Source of the DNA: an uncultured SAR86 cluster bacterium | Lineage (GTDB): Bacteria > Pseudomonadota > Gammaproteobacteria > Magnimaribacterales > D2472 | Direction: 5' to 3' | NCBI GenBank assembly: GCA_905181595.1 | Contig: CAJIYI010000001.1 | Coordinates: forward strand, 339,938-403,937 | DNA: 64,000 nucleotides | In this document: one piece after another, positions 54,542 through 64,000 of the stretch | Numbering within the stretch: the first letter of the stretch is position 1 | How the letters are laid out: each line of letters opens with the position of its first letter | Translations under genes and position numbers: made by a program | The notes under the pieces: generated by a model | The model's database searches: none | Seen by the model: the letters and a program-made list of their open reading frames with translations, nothing else | What the model was told of the DNA's origin: nothing

Positions 54542-55591
54542 GTGGATTTCAATCTATTTAAAACTGTTCGAGGCTTATTTTCTAATGATTTATCAATAGA
54601 TCTTGGTACGGCAAATACCCTCATATATACCAAAGATGTCGGTATTGTTTTAAATGAGCCATCTGTTGTGGCAATTCGTGAAAGCAGAGGCCAAAAAACA
54701 GTTGTAGCTGTTGGGCATGAAGCTAAGAAAATGTTGGGCAGGACCCCAGGAAATATTAAAGCTATTCGCCCATTATCAGAGGGAGTCATTGCAGACTTTC
54801 AAGTAACTGAAAAAATGCTCCAGCATTTTATAGCAAAGGTTCACGAGCAACGCTTTATTAAGCCTAGCCCAAGAGTACTTGTTTGTGTGCCATGTCGCTC
54901 TACCCAAGTTGAAAGAAGGGCGATTAGAGAATCGGTGTTAGGTGCTGGTGCTAGAGATGTTAAGTTGATTGAAGAGCCTATGGCAGCTGCAATTGGCGCA
55001 GGCCTTCCTGTTGAAGAGGCAAATGGCAACATGGTTGTAGATATTGGAGGGGGAACATCTGAGATTGCCATCCTTTCGTTAAACGGAGTTGTTTATGCTG
55101 AGTCTGTAAAGATTGGTGGAGATCTTATGGATAGTTCTATTACGTCTTGGATTAGAAGAAATCATGGATGCGTGATAGGAGAATCTACTGCTGAAAAAAT
55201 TAAACATACTATAGGATGCGCTTCACCAGATTCAGAGGATTTAGAAATGAATGTGACTGGTCGAAACTTAGCTGAAGGTATCCCAGAGACTTTTGTGCTA
55301 AAAAGTTCTCAAATATATGAGGCTATGAAAGATCCACTTTCAGGCATGGTTCGTGCAATTAGAAATGCATTAGAGTTATCGCCTCCAGAATTAGCAGCTG
55401 ATATTGCTGAAAGAGGAATTGTATTGACTGGAGGAGGTGCCTTAATGCGAGATTTAGATAAGCTGATTTCAGCATCCACTGGAATTCCAGTCATTTGTGC
55501 TGAAGATCCTTTAACTTGTGTTGCTCGGGGTGGCGGTAAAGCTCTTGAGCTTATTGATAAGTACAATATTGACCTACTATCAACTGAGTAA
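54542..55591 (+). CDS. mreB: Rod shape-determining protein MreB (GTG start)
   Basis: [44 protein letters not shown]. Confidence 0.97.
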   Translation: MDFNLFKTVRGLFSNDLSIDLGTANTLIYTKDVGIVLNEPSVVAIRESRGQKTVVAVGHEAKKMLGRTPGNIKAIRPLSEGVIADFQVTEKMLQHFIAKVHEQRFIKPSPRVLVCVPCRSTQVERRAIRESVLGAGARDVKLIEEPMAAAIGAGLPVEEANGNMVVDIGGGTSEIAILSLNGVVYAESVKIGGDLMDSSITSWIRRNHGCVIGESTAEKIKHTIGCASPDSEDLEMNVTGRNLAEGIPETFVLKSSQIYEAMKDPLSGMVRAIRNALELSPPELAADIAERGIVLTGGGALMRDLDKLISASTGIPVICAEDPLTCVARGGGKALELIDKYNIDLLSTE

Positions 55592-55601
55592 GTAACTGAA
55601 T

Positions 55602-56433
55602 ATGGCGAGATCTACGCCTACATATACTCCCGCGGGCAAATATGTCCTAGGTGGAATTATTTCAGCAGCATTGCTGATTGCTGATTTAAATTATCAGACC
55701 TTTTCTGCTGCAAGAGGTTTGACTCAAGCTTCCGGAATATACACTCAATTAATTTTAGGAAATATTATTGGAAATGCCTCTAAAATTACAGCTACCTTCG
55801 AAGATAAAAAAGATTTGATAGCTACAAATCAAAAACTTAGAGATGAGTTATTGCAATATGCAGAACAAAATTTTTTTAGCCCAACAGTCAGAACTTACCT
55901 CTAAAAATATTTTAGATGTTCAGGAACCACTTCAAAGTAACCTTGAGCAACAGTCGATGCAATCCTTTAAAATTGCTTCTTTCGATTTAAAAAATTACCT
56001 ATGTTGCTCTTCGCATACTTTATATTTAAGCAATCCAAATAAACTTGATATTGCTGACAATCTTCCAGTATCCAATGGAAACACTTTTATTGGCCAAACT
56101 GCTGGAAGAGACTTGAATCTTGTTAAAGTTATTCTTTTGTCTGATGCGTCACATATTTTGCCAATTAAAATTAAAGATTTTTATTGTAATGCAGGGGGTG
56201 CTGGAAGACCTCTAGAGATTAAATGTGTTGCGCCTAAAAACTTGGAATCATCTAATCTTGAGGTCAATGATCTTGCATTATCATCAGGGCTTGGCGGGGT
56301 CTTTCCGAACAATATTGTGATAGGCAAAATAAGTAGCATTATCGATAACAATCTCAATGAGACAGAGATTCTTATTAGGCTAAACGGAGATCCATTGCAA
56401 CAAAATTATTTTGGAATATCTCTAGGCTTATGA
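55602..56433 (+). CDS. mreC: Rod shape-determining protein MreC, one frameshift near 55870
   Basis: Position between mreB and mreD; NGNTFIGQTAGRDLNLVKVILLSDASHILPIKI, GLGGVFPNNIVIGKIS. Confidence 0.85.
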
Positions 56434-56930
56434 ATTTAAATGGACACATCATTATATTTGTAAGTATCTTCCTTGGGTTTTGGCTCGATACCATTATCTC
56501 TTCATTTGATATAAGAACTCATATATTAATTCTAGAGAGCGCACCTTATCTCATGGAGACATGTATTGGATTTCTAATCTTTTGTTACTGGATATACGCA
56601 ATTCCAGAAAAGCTTCAAAGCTCTTCAGCTCTATTATATGGACTTTTAATTGACCTTTGTTTCGGTGATGCAATTGGCTTTCATATGTTATTTTTTGTTG
56701 CAATCTCATATGTAATTCATCTTTATGCATTGCGTTTTAGATTATTTTCATATTTCCAGCTAATTATTTTTTTTGCTGGCGCAGCAGTTTTTTATTTAGC
56801 TTGTAAGTACCTAATCTTTTCACCAATTAATTACTCATATTTATTATTGATTTTTAGCTTTTGTATTAATGCCCTGGCATGGCTGCCAATATATTTTGGA
56901 ATGCGTTACATAAGAAGAAGACTGATTTAA
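56430..56930 (+). CDS. mreD: Rod shape-determining protein MreD
   Basis: Hydrophobic 166 aa, LYGLLIDLCFGDAIGFHMLFF; follows mreC. Confidence 0.85.
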   Translation: MNLNGHIIIFVSIFLGFWLDTIISSFDIRTHILILESAPYLMETCIGFLIFCYWIYAIPEKLQSSSALLYGLLIDLCFGDAIGFHMLFFVAISYVIHLYALRFRLFSYFQLIIFFAGAAVFYLACKYLIFSPINYSYLLLIFSFCINALAWLPIYFGMRYIRRRLI

Positions 56931-56941
56931 TTTTATTTAAG

Positions 56942-59900
56942 ATGAAAAAAATTATTATTCATTTTTTATTTGTAGCCTCATGCCTTAGTTGGGTTCTATT
57001 TTTTCTTCTTAGTTTTATATTTTTTTCCCCCAATCAAACCTTGCAAGTACTTAATAATTATTTACCTTCAACTTATGATCTTCAATATTCTGAAGTAGTT
57101 AATAATGGCTCATTTCTAAATCCCATTCTTGAATTTTCAAACATCTCAATACAAATAAACGATGCGCAGGTTTTTTCTGCAAACAAATCACACTATGGAT
57201 TTCTTATTTCTCCGCCTTGATTATTGGAAAGGTAACTATGAGTAATATTCATCTTGAAGAGGCAAATATTCTTCTGGCAGATCATTCTGCACAAAAGATG
57301 CCTAAATTAAAAATTAATTTGGATAAAAATATCTCGATTAGCTTTTATGACACCTCTCTTGAACACCTGGGATCAGAGATGCTGATTAATGGTCAGTTAA
57401 ATAGCCTGACCCCTGGCTTAGCAAATGGCCAGATTAATATTAATCATCATGGAAAAATTAGTAATTTCTCCATAGACTCTGATGGCGAAGACTCTCATTT
57501 TCTTATAAATCTCAATACACTTGATTGGTTAAAATTTTTTTCTAATGACTACCTATCTTCATCAAAAACGATGCAATTTGGCATCAATGCCTTAGGTTCA
57601 TTGACTCCCAAAGGCAGTTCAATAAAAGGGTCTCTGAATTTAGACAAAAGTAGCTTCAGTAGCCTCACTTTAAAAAAGAACCATGGCTCCTTTTCTTTTC
57701 AGTCACAAGATGGACTCTCTACCTTGTCATTAAAAAATTTTTTACATCCATTTGTTGATGAGCAATTCCCTATTAAATTTAATTCAAGAAATAATACTAT
57801 TGCGATTCCGAATCTTTTTCTATCAAAAGCAGTGCTAGAATTTCAAGACTCTCGATTTTCTAATGTTGTTGTAAAAGATATTTTTGCTACCTTTAAACAC
57901 GGAGCAATTAAATATTCTGGAAAAATTATTGACCTGGATCTCTTAAATGTATATTTCGATGAGCTTTTAAATATCCAGGGATTTTTTGTTGGTACCAATA
58001 ATAAGGTTCAATTTACTATTACGCCCAGCCAATCATTTATTAAAAACAAAGATAGCGACCATTATCCCGTTCAAATTAATGGAAAGGGCAGCTTCACCGA
58101 TTCTAGTTTTCATCTGGAAAGCAGGATTGCTGAGCTTGCAGGTTCTATTAACCTCAAATTGCATTTACCAATCAATCAAAGCGAGCCTCTAACCATTAAA
58201 CTATCTGGGCAGAATATCTCCAAAAAGATGATTTTAGCTTCATTGCCTAAAAATTTTGAAAGCGTTTCTGAGTTTTTAGACAACAATACCGAATTAAGTT
58301 TTCGTAACAATATTTTTCTTGATTACATGGGTTCTGCATCTAATATGAAGTCAAGCGTATTGCTTAAATTATCTTTTGATAGTTCCAGGATCATTGTAAA
58401 CGAAGGGCTTAATATTTCGTTTGAAAGGGGTCTCATTGAAATTAACAAAGACAAATTATATCTTCATTTCTTACCTGGCTTTGTGAACCAGGTTCCATTC
58501 AAAGAATTGCATGGAAAGTTACAATTTTCTAACCAACATCTTCAATATCTCTCCCAACATGACTTCCTGGGGAATGAAATATCCACATTGCTAAAAGATA
58601 GCTCATTATTAACTGATAATCTGCATGCAACAGTTTCAAGCAAGGGATTTTTTAATCAAATCTCTCAAAAACAATTTAATTCTTTATCTATTAAGACAAA
58701 AAGCTTCTCTATTCCAGTTTATCAATCAAATTTACTTGATCTTAAAGCGGGACAGCTTTTTGCAATAGACTTTAATAGGGTATATGGAAGGCTGCCCTCA
58801 CAATTTTTAAATGAAGATTCCATTATTTTGCTACGTGGCAAAAATTTACTCGATAATTATGAATTTGATCTACTGCTAGAGGCGTCCCTTCAACCTATAA
58901 AATTTATTCCTGATATGTCTATTTTTACAGTTTCTGGGGAGGATGTTTTTTCTGCTATCTTGTCCGTTACTAAAAATTTACCACCAGTCTTAACGATTTT
59001 CTCAGAACTTAAGGGAGTAGAATTTAATTCTGAGCTGCCATTTTTACAAAAATCAAAATTAAGCCTTCTACCCACAGATATTATTATTACTAATCTTTTA
59101 GATCCTGAAATCTTCATCAAGAATTCATTGATAGAATTGAAAATAAATTCTTTTCAGTTTCCTGAGGGCTATATTGCTATCGGTAAAGAATTACCAAAAA
59201 AATATAATTTTATCAAGAAAGCTCAAGGCCTCAACTTTTATTTAGGCTTGGATATGATAGACCCAGATATTTTGAGCAACCTAGCTCAGTCAAAAACTCT
59301 TGATAAGACTCTTAATATCAATAACTTAGTGTTTGATATTGGCACGTTAGAAATATTCAACAATCAATTTAGCGACATCAATGGCTCTCTCGCAATTAAA
59401 AATAGTGAGCTTAATGGAGTTATTAATGCAGATAAGCTTAATGGGACATTTGCAAGAGATGCCTCTGGTTTTTTAAGCATTGAGCTTGAGGATACCCATC
59501 TGCAAGATATAAGTTTTTTAAAATCCTCAACAAGCTCTTCCCAGATAGATAGTATTAATGCAAGACTTAAAATTAAAAATTCTTCCATCCAGCAGCTAGA
59601 AATAAATTCTTTAGATGTCTATCTACAAAAAAATAAGAATTTATTCACAATCAATAACATCAATCTAAGTTCAAATCTTATTTCGATCTCACCTCTTTCA
59701 AAAAATTCTCAAGCATATTTTTCTATGGACAATAAAAATGATGTTTACAAGCTTAAAGGAAGCTATTTAGTTAAAGACTCTTTAAAAATACCCATACTCC
59801 AAAACTTTACTAAATTTTCCTACTTTAATGGAGATATTAATTTGCAATGGAAAAGTTTGAGAAGATTACAAGATATTGAAGGCACATTAAATTTTATTCT

Positions 59901-60369
59901 GAAAGATCTTGTTGTGACAAATCAAGTAACTAATTCTACTGCTTTGAATTTACTGGGAGTACTAAATCTCAAAAATATTCTTGGAAAGGTAGCCAATTTA
60001 GATCTTTCCATAAATGAGTTTACTTCAACACAGTTGAACCGAGTCCAGGGTGATTTGGTCTTTGGTCGAGCAAGAGCTAGATTGGCTACACCGCTATTTA
60101 TCGATACCAATGCTGCAAAAATGAAGTGGATTGGTCAAATTAATAAAAATTCTTCAGGAGAACTAAGTGCATTGGACCTAAACTTAGACCTTAGGGTGAG
60201 AATTGGAGAAAATATACCCTGGTACGCCGCTATTCTTGGCGGCATACCTGCTGTAGCAGGCTCAGCGATAATAAGTGAAATATTTGATGCTAATATCAAT
60301 GAGCTATCAAACTATCAATACGAGGTGTTGGGTAGTATCGAGACTCCAAAAATACAAAGAACAAACTAA
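56942..60369 (+). CDS. YhdP/AsmA-like large envelope protein, one frameshift near 57215
   Basis: N-terminal TM (MKKIIIHFLFVASCLSWVLFFLL) then long beta-rich AsmA-like sequence; after mreBCD. Confidence 0.75.
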
Positions 60370-61721
60370 GTCAGAAAAATAGCCGCTAAACCCAAGAATG
60401 AAAAGAATCCAATGACATCTGTAACTGTTGTGACGACAACGCTGCCCGCGATAGCAGGATCCTGATTAAATTTCCTCAACACTATTGGTATTAAAATTCC
60501 AGCTATAGCAGAGCAGATAAGATTTATGACCATCGCTATCGAGATTAGTAGCGATATAACAATATTGTTAAACCAAAAATAGGTAATTCCACCAACTAAT
60601 ATTGATAATACAAGCCCAGTAATAATTGACACAGCAATCTCTCGTTTAAATAACCAGTTGAGGTTTGTAGAGTTAATTTGCTGCAATGTAAGCCCTCGAA
60701 TCATTATTGTTAATGTTTGGGTACCAGCGACACCACCCATGCTGGCTACTATAGGCATCAAGATTGCCAGGTACACAATTTGATCAATTGTTGCTTGGAA
60801 TAAACTAATGGTCATTGAGGCAATAAATGCAGTCATTAAATTAATTGAAAGCCATAACACTCTTCCACGAGCAGCTCTGGCAGGAGCAGCAAATGTATCC
60901 TCAGCTATACCCGCCATGCCAAGAAAATTTTGATCAGCATCCTCAAGAATGACATCCACCACATCATCAATGGTAATTCTTCCAATTAAGTTCAAGTTTT
61001 CATCAACCACGGGAGCTGATACCCAATCATTTTGCTCAAATAATCTTGCAACATCTTTGTCACCCAAATTAGCATCTAAAGGTTGCATCTCTGTTTCCAT
61101 TAATTCTCTTGTATTCAGAGAAGGCTCAGAAACAAGAATGCTAGAAACTGGGAGCGATCCTATATATTTATTTTCTCTAGAAACTACAAAAATCTGATCA
61201 GTATTTTGTGGCAACTTTTTTTGAGCCCTAAGATAACGCATTACCACCTCAATGCTATGTTTGGGTCTGACACTAATGATGTCTGTATTCATGAGCCCAC
61301 CTGCAGAATCTTCTGGGTATTCAAGAGCCTCTTTAATTCTTTTTTGATCTCTCTCTGACATTGCAGATAAAATATTTTGAGTTCTACTTTCAGGAAGTGC
61401 TTGTAAGATATCTACGATTTCATCTAGCTCTAAATCCTCAATTATTTTGATGAGCTCTTCAGTAGAAATTTCAGCCATTAATTCTTGCTGAATTTCATCA
61501 TTTAGTTCAGCAATAATTTCGCCTTCATCTTCTATCTCAATCATGGACCACAGTAACTTTCTTTCTTTGGGTGGAAGAGACTCAAGACTGTGGGCAATTT
61601 CAGAGGAGGGCATATTTCCTAGCATTCTCTTGATTTGGTTGAGAGAAGAGCTTACATTTTTTCTTTGAATGCTTTTAAGAAGCTCATCAGAAGGGAATGG
61701 ATGTGAAGTATTGCTGACCAT
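60366..61721 (-). CDS. mgtE: Magnesium transporter MgtE
   Basis: CBS domains and ARAARGRVLWLSINLMTAF, MPIVASMGGVAGTQTLTIMIRGL; start at MVSNTSHPF. Confidence 0.94.
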   Translation of the reverse strand: MVSNTSHPFPSDELLKSIQRKNVSSSLNQIKRMLGNMPSSEIAHSLESLPPKERKLLWSMIEIEDEGEIIAELNDEIQQELMAEISTEELIKIIEDLELDEIVDILQALPESRTQNILSAMSERDQKRIKEALEYPEDSAGGLMNTDIISVRPKHSIEVVMRYLRAQKKLPQNTDQIFVVSRENKYIGSLPVSSILVSEPSLNTRELMETEMQPLDANLGDKDVARLFEQNDWVSAPVVDENLNLIGRITIDDVVDVILEDADQNFLGMAGIAEDTFAAPARAARGRVLWLSINLMTAFIASMTISLFQATIDQIVYLAILMPIVASMGGVAGTQTLTIMIRGLTLQQINSTNLNWLFKREIAVSIITGLVLSILVGGITYFWFNNIVISLLISIAMVINLICSAIAGILIPIVLRKFNQDPAIAGSVVVTTVTDVIGFFSFLGLAAIFLT

Positions 61722-61752
61722 AAAATTAATTCTAACCCAGAGTGCTGCGAGA

Positions 61753-63018
61753 TTACCTTTTTCTTGAATTGGGAATAAGAAGCATCGCTCTGTATTTAGC
61801 AATCGTTCTTCGAGCCAAGCTAAACCCTCGCCTATTAAGCAATTCAGTAATTTTTTGATCACTGAGTTTATTTGAACTATTTAAAATAATTTCTTTAATT
61901 TCCTCCATGAGTTGCATAGGAGTTACTTTTTTAGTTTTGGAGACAGAGGCAGATAACAAAGACTTCATTAATACTATCCCATTAGGAGTTTGAATATACT
62001 TTGATCTCAGAATCCTAGAAATTGTAGATGGACTAACGAGTAATTCTTTTGCTAACTCGATATTACTAATTGAGTTGAGTTGAATTGACTCATTTAATAA
62101 AAATTTACTCTGTTTTTGGCATATTAGAGTACCAACTTTCTGAACAGTTTCATTCCTTTTATTTATAGATCTAATGAGCCATTTTGCATCTAAAATTTTT
62201 TCTTTAAGTTTAATGCTGCCTTTACTTTTCTTGGTTAAATTCTCTAATTCTTTATCAAATCTTAACTTAGGAAAATTGTCTTCAACAAAACTAATTGTTA
62301 GATTGCCTTCTGACGGAATTATTTCAATATCGGCTTGTATGTATTGAGTTGATTGAAAATCAAGACCGGGAGATAAGTCACAGCTTTTAATTAAATCCAA
62401 CGCAATGCTTATTTCTTCTAGAGGAAATTTTTTTTGGAGCTCATTTTGAGCTTCCTGGAAGTCTCCAAAAGTAGGATTATATAAAATTTCATTAATTAGC
62501 TGCAGTTGACTTTGTCCCAGATTTTTTCTTTTTAATTGAAGTAAAATTAGCTCTTTGAAATCTCTTGCCCCTATCCCAGCAGGTTCAAAGTTCTGAATAA
62601 TGTTTATCAAAACATCTAGAATTTTGTCTACCTGAATTCTATGGTTAAATAACTCCTCTAGCTCTTCACTGTTCAGTTGCAAAAGCCCACTTTCATCTAG
62701 AGATTGAACAAGAGTCATAGCAATCTCTTGCTGTGACTTGCTAAGTTTTAAATCATTTACTTGAGATTCAAGCGAATTTTGCAGAGTCACGATTTCTGCT
62801 AAATTTGATAGCAGCTCATCATCATCATTATTATAGTAATTGAAAGAGACATCTTCCCCTGATTCTTTAATTAAGAATGGATTATCCTGAGCTTCAGCAT
62901 GTATTTTATTAATAATTTCAACTCTTGAGAGCTGAAGCAGATCAATAGATTTTTTAAGTTGTGGGGTAATTGTTACCTGTTGTTTTTGCTGAAATTCCCT
63001 TACTAGCTTAATGGCCAT
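61753..63018 (-). CDS. rpoN: RNA polymerase sigma-54 factor
   Basis: TPQLKKSIDLLQLSRVEI (region I), EPAGIGARDFKE, C-terminal RpoN box variant ARRTIAKYRAML. Confidence 0.92.
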   Translation of the reverse strand: MAIKLVREFQQKQQVTITPQLKKSIDLLQLSRVEIINKIHAEAQDNPFLIKESGEDVSFNYYNNDDDELLSNLAEIVTLQNSLESQVNDLKLSKSQQEIAMTLVQSLDESGLLQLNSEELEELFNHRIQVDKILDVLINIIQNFEPAGIGARDFKELILLQLKRKNLGQSQLQLINEILYNPTFGDFQEAQNELQKKFPLEEISIALDLIKSCDLSPGLDFQSTQYIQADIEIIPSEGNLTISFVEDNFPKLRFDKELENLTKKSKGSIKLKEKILDAKWLIRSINKRNETVQKVGTLICQKQSKFLLNESIQLNSISNIELAKELLVSPSTISRILRSKYIQTPNGIVLMKSLLSASVSKTKKVTPMQLMEEIKEIILNSSNKLSDQKITELLNRRGFSLARRTIAKYRAMLLIPNSRKR

Positions 63019-63021
63019 TTT

Positions 63022-63747
63022 TTAGCTATACATATTTCCAAGATATGTTTTCGTTACCAAATCATTTGCAATTAGTTGATCCTTATTTCCCTCAGCAATC
63101 ACCTTCCCTGAATCCATGATAATTGCTCTATTACATAAATTTAGGGTCTCCCTAACATTATGATCAGTAATTAAAATTGAAATATCTGTTTTAACAATTC
63201 TATTGAGTAAATCTTTTATCTCTTCTATTGCAATTGGATCAATCCCTGCAAAAGGCTCATCAAGGAGAAGAATAGATGGATTGCATGCTAATGCTCTGGC
63301 AATCTCAACTTTTCTTCTTTGTCCGCCGGAGAGCATGCGTCCCTGATGATTTAAAATTTGAGTTAAGTTAAATTCACTAATAGTCATATCAAGAAATTTT
63401 TGCCTATCATGATCAGTTTTCATAGTTAATTCAGCAATTCCAATGAGATTTTCTTTTACAGTTAAGTCTTGAAAAATAGAAGATTCTTGAGGCAGGTAAG
63501 TTAAACCGGCTCTTGATCTGAGATGCATTGGTAAATTTGAGACGTCCTGACCATTAATTTCAACTGTTCCTTTATCAGGAGCAAGTAATCCAGCCGCAAT
63601 ATAAAATGCAGTAGTTTTTCCAGCACCATTTGGGCCAAGTAAACCAATGATTTCTTTCGCTCCAATTGAAAAAGCTATATCTGAAAGAATATCCTTGCCA
63701 GCAATGGTTTTATAAATCCCATTTAAGCTAAGCCTGGTATTAGTCAT
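63022..63747 (-). CDS. lptB: LPS export ABC ATPase LptB
   Basis: GLLGPNGAGKTTAFYIAAGL, TYLPQESSIFQDLTVKENL, LSGGQRRKVEIARAL. Confidence 0.95.
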   Translation of the reverse strand: MTNTRLSLNGIYKTIAGKDILSDIAFSIGAKEIIGLLGPNGAGKTTAFYIAAGLLAPDKGTVEINGQDVSNLPMHLRSRAGLTYLPQESSIFQDLTVKENLIGIAELTMKTDHDRQKFLDMTISEFNLTQILNHQGRMLSGGQRRKVEIARALACNPSILLLDEPFAGIDPIAIEEIKDLLNRIVKTDISILITDHNVRETLNLCNRAIIMDSGKVIAEGNKDQLIANDLVTKTYLGNMYS

Positions 63748-64000
63748 TGGGGAGAGATTTGATATCTAATTTGCTCTGCATAAATTGACTGATCCTTCTG
63801 CTGTAGTCGAGCATCTCCCAGCATTTCCATAGAGAGATTGGGATAGATGATAAATTGATTTGCTGCTCCATTAATATTATTTTTGTTAGATAGAATTGAT
63901 GCAGGGGAGCCATCAATGACCAATTTTTCTTCATCATAACTTAGAATCGCACTATCTCCAGACAAGATAAAATCACCAAAGTTAATTTGTATGTTTGTTT
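63744..64000 (-). CDS. lptA: LptA/OstA-like LPS transport protein, truncated by window edge
   Basis: NFGDFILSGDSAILSYDEEKLVIDGSPASI; overlaps lptB start by 4 bp. Confidence 0.75.
   Translation of the reverse strand, partial: TNIQINFGDFILSGDSAILSYDEEKLVIDGSPASILSNKNNINGAANQFIIYPNLSMEMLGDARLQQKDQSIYAEQIRYQISPQ

Noticed and set aside
61722-61862. Apparent 110-bp overlap between mgtE and rpoN
   Set aside because: ORF-caller extension; the MgtE-like sequence starts at MVSNTSHPF (61721), outside rpoN.

Overview
This 64 kb AT-rich window is almost entirely conserved gammaproteobacterial chromosomal core. It looks streamlined and marine-type; the lineage is inferred, not tested. Blocks in order: glpD/FGGY kinase; a MerR-controlled oxidoreductase operon; a carboxyltransferase; valS-pepA|lptFG; dapE-dapD-glnD-map|carAB-greA-rlmE-ftsH-glmM-tpiA-secG; tRNA-Leu/tRNA-fMet; rimP-nusA-infB-rbfA-truB-rpsO-pnp; ychF-pth-rplY-prs-tRNA-Gln-ispE-lolB|hemA-prfA-prmC; acyl-CoA ligase/MaoC; gatCAB|mreBCD-yhdP; mgtE-rpoN-lptB-lptA. 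I see no CRISPR array, transposon, prophage or rRNA. The best candidates for something undescribed are: (1) two tandem, paralogous-looking ~75 aa hydrophobic proteins bracketed by strong terminators at the pnp/ychF synteny junction (40.4-41.1 kb); (2) a MerC-like membrane protein whose start codon abuts a nested palindrome matching the Zur-box core and carrying an extended -10, so probably a leaderless, metal-regulated transcript (32.14 kb); (3) a textbook 19-bp-spacer MerR operator in front of an unannotated membrane protein/MerR/AKR/SDR operon (2.7-5.4 kb). Convergent gene pairs systematically interlock their stop codons. At least 17 single-base frameshifts, many in essential genes and clustered at 1.3-8.8, about 14.2 and 48.4-57.2 kb, point to assembly error rather than biology.
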